From Nocardioides sp. T2.26MG-1 (lineage in GTDB: Bacteria; Actinomycetota; Actinomycetes; Propionibacteriales; Nocardioidaceae), in the NCBI RefSeq assembly GCF_950101795.1, contig NZ_CATNLZ010000032.1, forward strand, positions 62,001 to 126,000: a DNA stretch of 64,000 nucleotides, in the 5' to 3' direction. Shown here one piece after another: positions 25,036 through 33,976 of this stretch; positions within the stretch are counted from its first letter, which is position 1; every line of letters begins with the position of its first letter. The notes under the pieces are model-generated. The model was given only the letters and a program-made list of their open reading frames with translations, did not search any database and was not told the DNA's origin. A program made the position numbers and the translations under genes.

Positions 25036-26833
25036 CAGTCGCGCCGTCTTGCTGCGCGAGCTGAAGCCTCACACGGGCTTCACATTCGAGGGTGCGGTGG
25101 CAACAACGTTCACGCTCGACCTGACGGCGACGCTCATCCCGGCCCTTGCCTTCAGCTCGTATTCGTTCTCTGGTCGCATCCCTGACCCTGTGGCGGCCTT
25201 GGAGTCCGTTCGCAGAACCGCGCGCCGCCTCGACGTGTTCTGCCAGGGAGGCAGCATCGGGGTCCCCGGCAAAGCGCCCGATCTTCTTGCGTTCCTTGAG
25301 CCGATGGTCCACGAGGTGCGTCGCCCCAGCGGAGGTCTCTTCCACCCCAAGGTCTGGTTCGTGAAATACGTCGACGATGAACAGCAGCCGGCGTACCGCC
25401 TCCTGGTGCTGACAAGAAACCTCACGACCGACGCCTCCTGGGACCTCGCCGTACGACTGGACTCCGCCAGCGTCAATGGCAGACTGGTGCCGGAGAACCG
25501 ACCGCTCCAAGCGTTCCTTCGCAGCCTGCCCGGCCGCACGATCCGGCCGCTCGACCCCGAACGGACGGCTCGTGTCGAATCGCTGGCGACCGAGGCCGGC
25601 CACGTCGAATGGGAGTACCCAGAAGCGGTCGAGAGCATCACGTTCCACTACCTCGACCACGGGCGGGAGGGGGCGATCGACTTCTCCGGCGCGCGCCACC
25701 TCGTCGTCTCGCCATTCGTGAACGACAACGGCCTCGACCTGATCCGGCCTGACGGACCGATTGCCATCCTCTCGCGTCAGGAGGAGCTGGAGAAGCTGAG
25801 TCCCGAGACGATCGAACGACTCGACGCCTTCATCATCGACACACTCGCCGGCTTCCGCGACGAGCCCGATGGTGAGGACAAGCCCGCCGACGGCCCGGCC
25901 CAGGGGCTCCTCGGACACCTGCACGCGAAGATGTACGTCATCGAGCCGCACGGCAGGGCCCACCGAGCGCGACTTGTCATCGGTTCCGCGAACGCAACTG
26001 ACGCAGCATTGAGGACGAACGTCGAGTTCTGCGTCGAGTTCGAGGGACCCCGCAAGCACCTCGGCATCGATGCCTTCCTAGGAAGCGATGCGCCATTCCG
26101 GACCCTGCTCGAGAGCTATGAGCCAGTCGGCGGCGCGAAGCCGGATCCGCAGGAGGACGAGCAGAAGGACCTCGACAACACCCTTCGCGCGATCTCTGAG
26201 ATCGCCCACACCGTGACGGTCGTCGCGACCGCTGGTGACGGAGAGCCGCGCCACGACGTTCGGGTGACTGCGGAGAAGGGATATCCGCTGATAGCTGACT
26301 GGAAGGCGACCATCGAGCTACTCACGTCACCTGGCGCCGTTCGTGTGGTGGGGGCGAACGCCGCACTCGACGACACGTTCGCGCTGGTGGAAACGGCCGA
26401 CCTCACGCCCTTCCTCGTCGTACGAGTCACAACACCGAGCGGCCTAACGGGTGGAACGGTGCTCGTGGCGGATTTGGTTGGTGATCCGGCCGACAGACTC
26501 GACGTGGTGCTGGCGCGCCAGATCGACACGCCTGAGAAGTTCCTCCGCTTCCTGTATCTCCTCCTAAGTCTGGGCGACCCAGCCCTCCTCGCAGCCTTGG
26601 CCCGTGGGGACGGAAGCGGGTCCGGCGGCTTCAACCCGTTGACTGGTGGCCCCGGTGTCTTGGAGCTCGTTCTCCGCGCTCTCGCCGACAGCCCTGCAGC
26701 TATTGACGATCTCGACCGTCTGATCCGTCGACTTCAGGCGACGGAAGCCGGACGCGACGTTCTCCCCGACGGACTCGACGAGCTGTGGGGAACGGTTCAA
26801 GAGGCACGGAAGGCTCTGGCGAAGACGCGATGA
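25022..26833 (+). CDS. Phospholipase D-like nuclease, double HKD
   Basis: The product has 603 aa. Two HKD half-sites are visible: FHPKVWF (H108) with LVLTRNLT, and LHAKMYVIE (H301) with LVIGSANAT. Both halves in one chain make a complete PLD active site, expected to act as a nuclease. The C-terminal ~250 residues hold a beta-rich region and a helical end. It overlaps DUF6361 by 14 bp and the helicase by ATGA. DISARM also pairs a PLD protein with a helicase, but its DUF1998 and methylase partners are absent here. Confidence 0.8.
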   Translation: MLAPDSRAVLLRELKPHTGFTFEGAVATTFTLDLTATLIPALAFSSYSFSGRIPDPVAALESVRRTARRLDVFCQGGSIGVPGKAPDLLAFLEPMVHEVRRPSGGLFHPKVWFVKYVDDEQQPAYRLLVLTRNLTTDASWDLAVRLDSASVNGRLVPENRPLQAFLRSLPGRTIRPLDPERTARVESLATEAGHVEWEYPEAVESITFHYLDHGREGAIDFSGARHLVVSPFVNDNGLDLIRPDGPIAILSRQEELEKLSPETIERLDAFIIDTLAGFRDEPDGEDKPADGPAQGLLGHLHAKMYVIEPHGRAHRARLVIGSANATDAALRTNVEFCVEFEGPRKHLGIDAFLGSDAPFRTLLESYEPVGGAKPDPQEDEQKDLDNTLRAISEIAHTVTVVATAGDGEPRHDVRVTAEKGYPLIADWKATIELLTSPGAVRVVGANAALDDTFALVETADLTPFLVVRVTTPSGLTGGTVLVADLVGDPADRLDVVLARQIDTPEKFLRFLYLLLSLGDPALLAALARGDGSGSGGFNPLTGGPGVLELVLRALADSPAAIDDLDRLIRRLQATEAGRDVLPDGLDELWGTVQEARKALAKTR

Positions 26834-29800
26834 CGGTTTACAACGCTGCTCCCCACCTGCGGGATCTCACCGCGTTTCAGCGACGATCAGTGGATCACGT
26901 CTTTGATCAGTTCTACGGGCCTGCCCAGGCGCAACGCTTCCTCGTCGCTGACGAGACAGGGTTGGGCAAGACTCGTGTCGCCCAAGGCGTGATTGCCAAG
27001 GCGATTGAGCACCTCCAGAACGTCGATTCGGTGAAACGAATCGACGTGGTCTACGTCTGCGCCAACGCAGACCTGGCCCAGCAGAACATCAAGCGTCTCA
27101 ATGTCACGGGCCGTCCGGAACTCCCGTTCTCAAGCAGGCTCACGATGCTGGCAGCTCACAGCGCACGCCTGAACACTCGCGCCAAGGGCGGACTCAAGCC
27201 CGTCAATCTGGTCTCGTTCACGCCGGGCACGTCGTTCGACATGGGACACAGCCTCGGAATGGCCAGGGAACGCGCCATGATCCTCCTGGCACTCAGTGAG
27301 ATCTACGACCTCAACGGCTGGGAGTGGAAGGCCGCCCTCCGGATCTTGCAGGGCGGCGTCAGGACGATGGAGCGCTTCTGGGATCGCGTCGCGGAACTGC
27401 GTCGAGAGCTTGAACAGGACGGATTCGATCCCCGTATCCGTAAGGAATTCTCCGCGGGAATCAGCCGCGGTGGCAAGTCATCCCTGGCATTCAAGTTCGT
27501 TGAGCTCGTCGATGCGGTGGGGCGGAAGCAATACGTCCCCGCGGAGTACCACGAGGATCAGCTTGCGCTCGTTCGTAGCCTTCGCTCGGCGCTTGCCCGC
27601 GCGAGCGTGGAGACCCTTGAACCGGATCTCGTCATCCTCGACGAGTTCCAGCGCTTCAAGCACCTACTGAAGGACGACAATCCCGCGGGCGAACTTGCTC
27701 ACTACCTCTTCGAGCACGACGCTGCGAAGGTGCTACTGCTGTCGGCAACTCCCTACAAGCCGTTCACCTACGCGGAGGAACGCGAGGAAGATCATGCCAA
27801 GGACCTCTTCGCGACGCTCGGCTTCCTCGCGAAGGGTCGCCATGACGTTCACGTCGCCGACATCAAGGCACTCCTGGCCGCTTACCGTGCTGCGGTCGTT
27901 TCGGGGACCGCGCCCGATGGCGTCGTCAAGGACCTGCGGCACAATCTTCTGAAGCTGATGAGCCGAGCGGAGCGCCCGGTGCTCCCAGAAGGCTCGATGC
28001 TTGCTGAACACAGGAAGACTGCCGACGACGTGGCAGCGGCGGACCTTGTCGGCTACGCGCGGCTGCGAGACGTTTCCCGGCATGTCGAACTAGAACGCGA
28101 CCGCGGGCTTGTCACCCCGGAGTATTGGAAGTCCGCGCCCTACTTCATCAACTTCTGCGACGGCTACAAGCTCGGCGAGCGCATCGACAGTGCGTCCGAC
28201 GACCCGGAACTCCTCGCGGCGCTCCAGGCGACCCAGCGCATCGACGCCCGCCAGATCACGTCGTTTCGAGCGCTCGATCCCGGTAACGCCCGTATTCGCG
28301 CGCTGGTCCGGGACACCCTGGAGAGGGGTTGGTGGCAACTGCTCTGGGTGCCGCCGTCGTTGCCATACATCGAGCCGGCTGGTCCTTTTGCTCAACCCGG
28401 TGCGCAGGCGATGACTAAGCGATTGGTCTTCTCGTCATGGACAGCCACTCCCTCGTCCGTAGCAAGCATCCTTAGCTACGAGGCCGAACGTCGCACCGCC
28501 GAGGGAACGAACTACACCCAGTACACGCCTGCCAGCCGAAAGCGCTTGGCGCGCCACCTTCAGTACAGCCTCCGTTCCGGAACCCCTGCGAAGATGTCCA
28601 CCCTGCTCCTTCACTGGCCCATGCCGGAGCTCGCGTCGATAGCCGACCCGCTTCTCGTCCTTGCATCCCGAGGTGGCCAGCCGGCTGGGAGTGACGCGAT
28701 CCGGGAACTTGTGCGGGACACCGTTGAGCGCATGTGGTCCACCGGCAGGCGGTCGACCGGAGACTCCGACGAGACCGGGGATGCGGACCTGCGTGACAGT
28801 CACTGGAGGGCCGCCTTCGCGATCCCGGGAAACTGGCCGATTTCCGAGGACGCCCCCGCGTCTGTTCCTGGCGTAACTGCGGCGTTGGAAGGCGGATCGA
28901 ACTCAGACGAAGACGACGAGCCGGTCGACGCCACGGGTCTGGCGCGGCACGTCGAGTTGGCAGCCGAGGCTCTCGCCGGCGGGCCGGTCTCGATCGACGG
29001 GGACACTGCGGACGTCCTGTCCGAAGTGGCCCTCTTCTCGCCCGGGAACATCGCGTACCGAGTGATCGGGCGCATCGCCGCGGCCGCGGACGCAACCACC
29101 CCGATGGGCTTGTTCCGAGCGGCCGCTCTCCTCGCTAATGGGCTCCGCAGCCTCTTCAACCGACCCGACACCATCAAGCTGGTCGAGAAGCTCGCCGTCG
29201 CCGGTGACGCGCCGTTCTGGCGTCAAGCACTCGCCTACTGTGCGGCAGGGAATCTCGAAGCAGCTCTGGACGAGTACCTCCACCACCTCGCGGCAGATGT
29301 TCAGGGCAAGGTCATCAATGACGAAATTCTGTTCGGGATAGCCGCAGAGGCAAGTGCAGCGATCGGGTTGCGCGGGTCGACATACCGAGCCAAGGATCCG
29401 GTGAACCTTGAACAGGACCTGGCGTTCTCACCGAGGTTCGCACTGCGGTACGGAGGCCGGCAGCACGAGTCCGAGGACGTACGCCAGCCCGAGGTTCGTC
29501 GTTCGTTCAACAGCCCGTTCTGGCCACTGGTTCTCGCTTCGACGTCGGTCGGACAGGAGGGGATCGACTTCCACTGGTGGTGCCACGCGATCTTCCACTG
29601 GAACACCCCTGCAAACCCCGTCGATTTCGAGCAGCGAGAGGGGCGCGTGGATCGGTACCGCGGTCACGCAGTCCGCAAGAACGTCGCGGAGAGGCACGGT
29701 GCAGCCGTGCTCTCGACGTGGGAACCGGGGAATCCCTGGGACCGTCTCTTCGAGACAGCGACTGAGTATCAGTCCGAGTTCGGCGACTTCACGCCCGGTT

Positions 29801-30018
29801 GGGTTTACCCGGGGACTCACAAGATCGAGCGCCACGTCGCGCCCTTTCTCCTGAGCAGCGACGAAGCGAGGTACGACCGGATCAAACAGGACGTTGCCCT
29901 CTACCGATTGACCTTCGGTCAACCCCGCCAAGAGGACATGCTGGAACTGCTGCGCAAGCGGGGAGTGCACGCCGATCCGGAGTCACTACGCGCCATGCGT
30001 ATCGACCTCGCGCCATAG
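26830..30018 (+). CDS. Large SF2/SNF2-type helicase
   Basis: The product has 1062 aa from ATG 26830, inside the PLD stop. Motifs: DETGLGKT (Walker A, K47), VVYVCANADL (Ia), LDEFQRFK (motif II, D271-E272), LLSATPYKP (III), then after a long ~600-residue insert, STSVGQEGIDFH (V) and REGRVDRYRGH (VI, near 938). The first domain and C-terminal lobe are thus intact. These proteins move on DNA or RNA using ATP. Together with PLD and DUF6361 it should form the motor-nuclease core of cargo block 2. It ends 45 bp before the converging traG-like gene. Confidence 0.85.
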   Translation: MTVYNAAPHLRDLTAFQRRSVDHVFDQFYGPAQAQRFLVADETGLGKTRVAQGVIAKAIEHLQNVDSVKRIDVVYVCANADLAQQNIKRLNVTGRPELPFSSRLTMLAAHSARLNTRAKGGLKPVNLVSFTPGTSFDMGHSLGMARERAMILLALSEIYDLNGWEWKAALRILQGGVRTMERFWDRVAELRRELEQDGFDPRIRKEFSAGISRGGKSSLAFKFVELVDAVGRKQYVPAEYHEDQLALVRSLRSALARASVETLEPDLVILDEFQRFKHLLKDDNPAGELAHYLFEHDAAKVLLLSATPYKPFTYAEEREEDHAKDLFATLGFLAKGRHDVHVADIKALLAAYRAAVVSGTAPDGVVKDLRHNLLKLMSRAERPVLPEGSMLAEHRKTADDVAAADLVGYARLRDVSRHVELERDRGLVTPEYWKSAPYFINFCDGYKLGERIDSASDDPELLAALQATQRIDARQITSFRALDPGNARIRALVRDTLERGWWQLLWVPPSLPYIEPAGPFAQPGAQAMTKRLVFSSWTATPSSVASILSYEAERRTAEGTNYTQYTPASRKRLARHLQYSLRSGTPAKMSTLLLHWPMPELASIADPLLVLASRGGQPAGSDAIRELVRDTVERMWSTGRRSTGDSDETGDADLRDSHWRAAFAIPGNWPISEDAPASVPGVTAALEGGSNSDEDDEPVDATGLARHVELAAEALAGGPVSIDGDTADVLSEVALFSPGNIAYRVIGRIAAAADATTPMGLFRAAALLANGLRSLFNRPDTIKLVEKLAVAGDAPFWRQALAYCAAGNLEAALDEYLHHLAADVQGKVINDEILFGIAAEASAAIGLRGSTYRAKDPVNLEQDLAFSPRFALRYGGRQHESEDVRQPEVRRSFNSPFWPLVLASTSVGQEGIDFHWWCHAIFHWNTPANPVDFEQREGRVDRYRGHAVRKNVAERHGAAVLSTWEPGNPWDRLFETATEYQSEFGDFTPGWVYPGTHKIERHVAPFLLSSDEARYDRIKQDVALYRLTFGQPRQEDMLELLRKRGVHADPESLRAMRIDLAP

Positions 30019-30043
30019 CCGGTACCGGGCGGGGACGTCTTCA

Positions 30044-30073
30044 TCGCAGATGGCATCGCGGTGCTATCTGCGA
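30044..30073. terminator. Bidirectional hairpin between helicase and coupling-protein genes
   Basis: TCGCAGATGGCA pairs with TGCTATCTGCGA around a six-base loop, a 12-bp stem with one G-T pair. It lies between convergent genes and takes in the last codons and stop (30064-30066) of the minus-strand gene. No U-tract follows, as is usual in high-GC actinobacteria. Confidence 0.6.
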
Positions 30074-31827
30074 CGAAGAGCGGATTCGACGGCTGCGCGA
30101 TCATCACGGAGTTGCTCGACGTTGTTGCGAGCTGTCCAGGGGCGCAAGTCGGTGACCAGCGGTGGAGCGCTGCGAAGCAGGACCAACGCGGTGCCGAACG
30201 GCAGCGTGCGGATCACCCCGGGCGGCATCACCGGCACTCGGCGTACGGATCGTTGGAGTGAGCGGGAGCCGTAGTCGCCGACGGAGACGGTGTCGGTCTT
30301 CTCGTCGCGCTCCCCGATGAGGGCTGAGAGGTCTTGGAGGTCCTTCGCCGATGAGGTGCCACCGAGGATGATTTTGACGATGGAGGCGTCCCAGATGGCG
30401 CCGGCCGCGTGGTCGCCCCACTTGTCGCGGGCCTGGGAGAGGGACTGGAGCACGGGCATCGTGGTGATCCCGGTGCCGCCGCCCTCGGCCATGAGGACCG
30501 GCAGGGACGGCAGCGGCGAGAGGTTGCCGATCTCGTCGAGTGCCAGGAGTAGCGGTGGGTCCATGCGTGCGCCGGGTGATGCGGCCGCGAGGTGGCGGGC
30601 GGCCTCGACGAGGTCCTCGATGAAGGCTGCGACGAGTGACCAGGAGGCGCCAGCTCCTGCGCCGGTGGCGAGGAGGTAGAGGGTGCCGTTGCTGGTGAGG
30701 AAGTCGACAGGGTCGAAGTGCTCGCCGGGGTTCGGGGACACGGCGTCGAGGACTCGTGGGTCGGCGAGGCAGGTCAGGGCGAGGGAGACGCCCATCCAGA
30801 TCGAGTCGCGGGTGCGGGGGTCGGAGTGGATCATCGACTCCAACGAGTCGGCCCAGCCGGCTGCAGCCTTGTGGTTGCTCGACAAGATCGCCACCGCGTC
30901 GGCCGCCGCAGACGGCGACAGCGTCCACCCGAATAGCTCGCGGGGACTGCGATTGTCGAGGGCAGCCGCATGGAGCAGCGCCTGGAGGGCTGTGCGGGTC
31001 TTGCCTTCCCAGAAGCCGCCGGACTCGACCCCGCCGGTCGACAAGCCGGTTGCGGACGCCAGGCCGGTGGCTCGGATCATCGCGGTGAGTGGGTCTTGGC
31101 AGCCGCGCACGGGTGACCAGCGAAGGCCGGCCGGTAGACCCTCGGCAAGCCGTTGAGGGTCGAAGACAGCGACCGGTCCGAGCTCCTGGCGAGCGGTGAG
31201 GGTGGCTGCGATGTTGTCGGGTCGGGTGGCGGTGGTGATGACCGCGCCGGGGGCGTCGAGGATCGCGTTGATGACGACGTGGAGGCCCTTGCCCGAGCGG
31301 GGCGGTCCCAGCACCAGGATCGAGTCCTCGACCGACGCCCAGACGCCCTGACCCCGCGAGCGCCCGAGGAGGTAGCCGACGTCGCAGGGCTCCGGCTTGT
31401 CGAGGGACGGTCGCAGCGTTCGGCCACGAGCGAGCAGGGCTTTCTGCGAGGCGACGGCGCGTACGTCGCGCCCGGTTGCCACTCCGGCAAGGCGGCGAGG
31501 GTCGTGCGATGTCGTGTAGCGCATCGCGCCGATCCGTCGCCACAGGACAAGGGCGCTGGCGATGACCGCGGTGACCATGTGCAGCAGGACAAGCCAGTAG
31601 ACCCAAGCTGCGAGCCCGTCGGCACCGAGCGCGGTGGCTGGGTCGCCGGGGTGGGTGAGAACTCGGAAGCCGGCCTCCCAGCCCCCGTTCGGTTGCGAGG
31701 CCCCTGACACCCATGCCGCGGCCGACCCGGCGAGTCGCAGGATCGCGGCGATCACGCCGACGGCGGCGATGAGGATGAGGCCGAGGTTGACCAGGTCGTC
31801 GTCGACTCCCTGCCCGCGAGGGTTCAC
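30064..31827 (-). CDS. VirD4/TraG-type coupling ATPase
   Basis: The product has 587 aa from GTG 31827 within the previous stop. Two N-terminal membrane segments (~12-32 and ~75-97) are followed by a P-loop domain: LGPPRSGKG (~174-181), LLALDEIGNL (Walker B), and the VirD4 C-terminal features (LPVLMAEGGGTGI, MPPGVIRTLPFG). Coupling proteins dock the relaxase-DNA complex to the type IV channel and pump DNA using ATP. It is the last gene of the minus-strand operon with the antirestriction gene. Confidence 0.9.
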   Translation of the reverse strand: MNPRGQGVDDDLVNLGLILIAAVGVIAAILRLAGSAAAWVSGASQPNGGWEAGFRVLTHPGDPATALGADGLAAWVYWLVLLHMVTAVIASALVLWRRIGAMRYTTSHDPRRLAGVATGRDVRAVASQKALLARGRTLRPSLDKPEPCDVGYLLGRSRGQGVWASVEDSILVLGPPRSGKGLHVVINAILDAPGAVITTATRPDNIAATLTARQELGPVAVFDPQRLAEGLPAGLRWSPVRGCQDPLTAMIRATGLASATGLSTGGVESGGFWEGKTRTALQALLHAAALDNRSPRELFGWTLSPSAAADAVAILSSNHKAAAGWADSLESMIHSDPRTRDSIWMGVSLALTCLADPRVLDAVSPNPGEHFDPVDFLTSNGTLYLLATGAGAGASWSLVAAFIEDLVEAARHLAAASPGARMDPPLLLALDEIGNLSPLPSLPVLMAEGGGTGITTMPVLQSLSQARDKWGDHAAGAIWDASIVKIILGGTSSAKDLQDLSALIGERDEKTDTVSVGDYGSRSLQRSVRRVPVMPPGVIRTLPFGTALVLLRSAPPLVTDLRPWTARNNVEQLRDDRAAVESALRRR

Positions 31828-32354
31828 GCCGCACCACCATCAGCACTGGCGCTGACCATGACGGTTCCGGACCGCTTCCCCATGAACACCACCAGACCCG
31901 GGTGAGCTTCGAGCAGCGCGGGTGGCAGGCGTAGGCGGGCAGAGCCGTCAATGCTCGCGACCTGGTGGGCGACCACTACGGCGACAGCGACTTCCTCGCC
32001 TGCCAGGAACCCGCCGCCGGTCACGTCGACGATCGTGGTCGCCGCCTCGCGCACAGGCTTGACAATGCCCTGGCGTGGACGGGCAGGAGTGACGATGTCG
32101 GTGAAGGCGTTCCCGTCGGTTTCGTGGACCTCGACCCGTACGGCGGTCCCCAGGTCGGCGGCGATCTCGTCGAGTATTCGTTGGAGGTCGTCGCGGGTGA
32201 GCGATCCGTCGGCGGAGTAGGGCTCGTGGTCGAGAGCGACCGTCAGGAAGCCCTTCACGTCGACCTCGACCTCGACCAGCGGCATGACCACGGGGACGCG
32301 GACCGTTGGGCGGTCGTCGCGCCGGTACGGCGCGGCAGCGTTGATCATGCTCAT
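31824..32354 (-). CDS. Conserved transfer-region protein, 176 aa
   Basis: Starts at ATG 32354 in the ArdC-like stop and ends in the coupling-protein start. It is beta rich with an acidic N-terminal half (VEVEVDVKGFLTVALDHEP) and a helix (DDLQRILDEIAADL). The C-terminal part (RLRLPPALLEAHPGLVVFMG) recurs in transfer regions of this type, but I know no function. Full translational coupling on both sides suggests that it works with the coupling protein or the antirestriction protein. Confidence 0.65.
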   Translation of the reverse strand: MSMINAAAPYRRDDRPTVRVPVVMPLVEVEVDVKGFLTVALDHEPYSADGSLTRDDLQRILDEIAADLGTAVRVEVHETDGNAFTDIVTPARPRQGIVKPVREAATTIVDVTGGGFLAGEEVAVAVVVAHQVASIDGSARLRLPPALLEAHPGLVVFMGKRSGTVMVSASADGGAA

Positions 32355-33406
32355 AGCCCGATCGTCTCCACGTGTCGCTGAGCGACCGTCTGCACCGGAG
32401 CCGCCCCACGTCCAGCAGCGAGCGCTTCGCGGTCGAGTCCAGGCGGGTTGCCGTCGCCCACCTGCGGGGTCTCGAGCTTGTCGAGGATCGTGACCGCTGC
32501 ACCCCGCACACGCTCGGCAGTCGACTGCACGACCTCGACAGGCGCCTTGCCCGGGACGCTCGACGCCCATGACGCGACGTACGGGATCGTGTAGTCGTCG
32601 GTCGCCAACCCATGCGCGGCACCGACCATGAGGGCGACGGACTCGGCCTCGACCTCGACGATGCCACGGTGCATAGCCGCGTCAGCGTTGTCGGGTCCGT
32701 GGAGCATGACGTGCCCGAGCTCGTGGGCCAGCGTCTTCACCTGGGCCGCGTCGTCCATGTCCATCCGCACCGACACCTCGCGAGTCATGTAGTCAGTCAG
32801 CCCGTTCGCGCCACCGATCGACCTCGCATCCGAGACGAGACGCAGCTCGAACCCGTGGGCTGTGATCTGGTCAGCGAGGCCGTCCCACAGACCCTCCGGA
32901 GCCTGGCCCTGGAGCAAGGTCGGACGCGGCGTCTCGGGGATCGGCTCACCGTCGGTCTGGGAGATGTCCCAAACGTGCGCGGGCTTGAGCCCGACCAGCT
33001 TGGACCGGACCGCCTCGCCTAAGGCCGGCTTCTCACCACGCGCGAGACGTCGCCATGAGTCCGGGTCGGTGGGATTCGCTGAGGCGAAGCGCGCCGTGAC
33101 CGGCGCGAGGATCGCGTAGCCCGACTGGCCCGTCATCACGGCGCGGTTCAGGCTGAGCCACTGCCGGTAGCCGGCGACGTACGTCGGCATCGGCTCGGGC
33201 ACCCGCCCCTGCTGGAACGCCGTGTAATGCTGGACGTAGATCAGCATCGTGTTGTTGAAGGACCGCGAGCGGAACTTCGCAGCGAACTCCAGCGCACGCT
33301 TCCAGTCATCGCCGGTCACCAGCGCGCCGACCGACTCAGTGAGCTTCTGTTGCAGGGCTTCGAGCTTCTCCTCGCGCGCCGTGAGGTCTCGGGTCTGGGC
33401 TCTCAT
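32351..33406 (-). CDS. ArdC-like antirestriction protein with metallopeptidase motif
   Basis: The product has 351 aa. The N-terminal ~130 residues match the ArdC N domain (LEFAAKFRSRSFNNTMLIYVQ, YRQWLSLNRAVMTGQSGYAI, read in parts), which binds single-stranded DNA. The C-terminal half has HELGHVMLH near residue 227, the zinc site of ImmA/IrrE-type peptidases, plus downstream VEAESVALMVG. ArdC proteins enter the recipient with the transferred strand and protect it from restriction. Here it is coupled to the transfer genes. Confidence 0.85.
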   Translation of the reverse strand: MRAQTRDLTAREEKLEALQQKLTESVGALVTGDDWKRALEFAAKFRSRSFNNTMLIYVQHYTAFQQGRVPEPMPTYVAGYRQWLSLNRAVMTGQSGYAILAPVTARFASANPTDPDSWRRLARGEKPALGEAVRSKLVGLKPAHVWDISQTDGEPIPETPRPTLLQGQAPEGLWDGLADQITAHGFELRLVSDARSIGGANGLTDYMTREVSVRMDMDDAAQVKTLAHELGHVMLHGPDNADAAMHRGIVEVEAESVALMVGAAHGLATDDYTIPYVASWASSVPGKAPVEVVQSTAERVRGAAVTILDKLETPQVGDGNPPGLDREALAAGRGAAPVQTVAQRHVETIGL

Positions 33407-33439
33407 CGGATGCCTCCTGTCTCAGAGGAGAGGTGTACC
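33407..33439 (-). promoter_or_regulatory. ACACCU-box hairpin leader of the ardC-like gene
   Basis: On the minus strand GGTACACCT (33431-33439) is followed by CTCCT (33426-33430), which can pair with AGGAG (33413-33418 region). The 3' arm is the ribosome binding site, seven bases before ATG 33406. Confidence 0.5.
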
Positions 33440-33490
33440 GACTCGGGCGATCCGCCAATCGATGTCGGACCCCGATGCCATGATTTCGAC

Positions 33491-33976
33491 GTGAGCCTGC
33501 CGCCGACCCTCGACGAAGCCATCCGCCTCGTTCGCCGTCAGTTCGGCTCGATCACCATCGGCGACCTCGCCGACGCAGTCCTTGACCGCGGATGGAAGGT
33601 CGACAGGGAAGACCTGATCGCTCGCATCCGTGAGTTGTATCCGGCCCCCGCACCGAAGCAGTCGCCACTGCCTACGCCGACGGCGCCACCTCGGCCCACG
33701 AAGAAGGCGAAGGCCAAGGAGCCCGGCGTGCCTGACCCGCGGCAGCGGAAGAAGAAGCGCCCGAAGTCGAAGTTGACCCAGGAGTACTGCCCGAAGTGCC
33801 ACGCCTTCGTCGCGATGACCCGACTGGAAGGCGTCACGACGATCGCCGTGCATCAGACCAAGAAGGGCGAACGGTGCGCCCAGAGCGGCAAGCCGTACAA
33901 GCCGAAGCCGTTGCTGAAACCCGATGCGCTGGATCACCGAGTTGCCGGGAGTTTCGGAACCGGCAAGCGGACCTAG
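33491..33976 (+). CDS. Zinc-finger protein with basic linker
   Basis: GTG 33491 gives 161 aa. Residues ~1-45 form a small helical domain (LDEAIRLVRRQFGSITIGDL, DLIARIRELYP). A Pro/Lys-rich linker follows, then a zinc-ribbon-like segment CPKCHAFVAM...H...C. It is probably a nucleic-acid binding protein. It lies alone on the plus strand, divergent from the antirestriction operon and overlapping the VirB4-like stop by 4 bp. I cannot place the family. Confidence 0.65.
   Translation: MSLPPTLDEAIRLVRRQFGSITIGDLADAVLDRGWKVDREDLIARIRELYPAPAPKQSPLPTPTAPPRPTKKAKAKEPGVPDPRQRKKKRPKSKLTQEYCPKCHAFVAMTRLEGVTTIAVHQTKKGERCAQSGKPYKPKPLLKPDALDHRVAGSFGTGKRT

Noticed and set aside
23343..30018. Assignment of cargo block 2 to DISARM
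   Set aside because: Helicase and PLD are present but no DUF1998 protein or DNA methylase is encoded.
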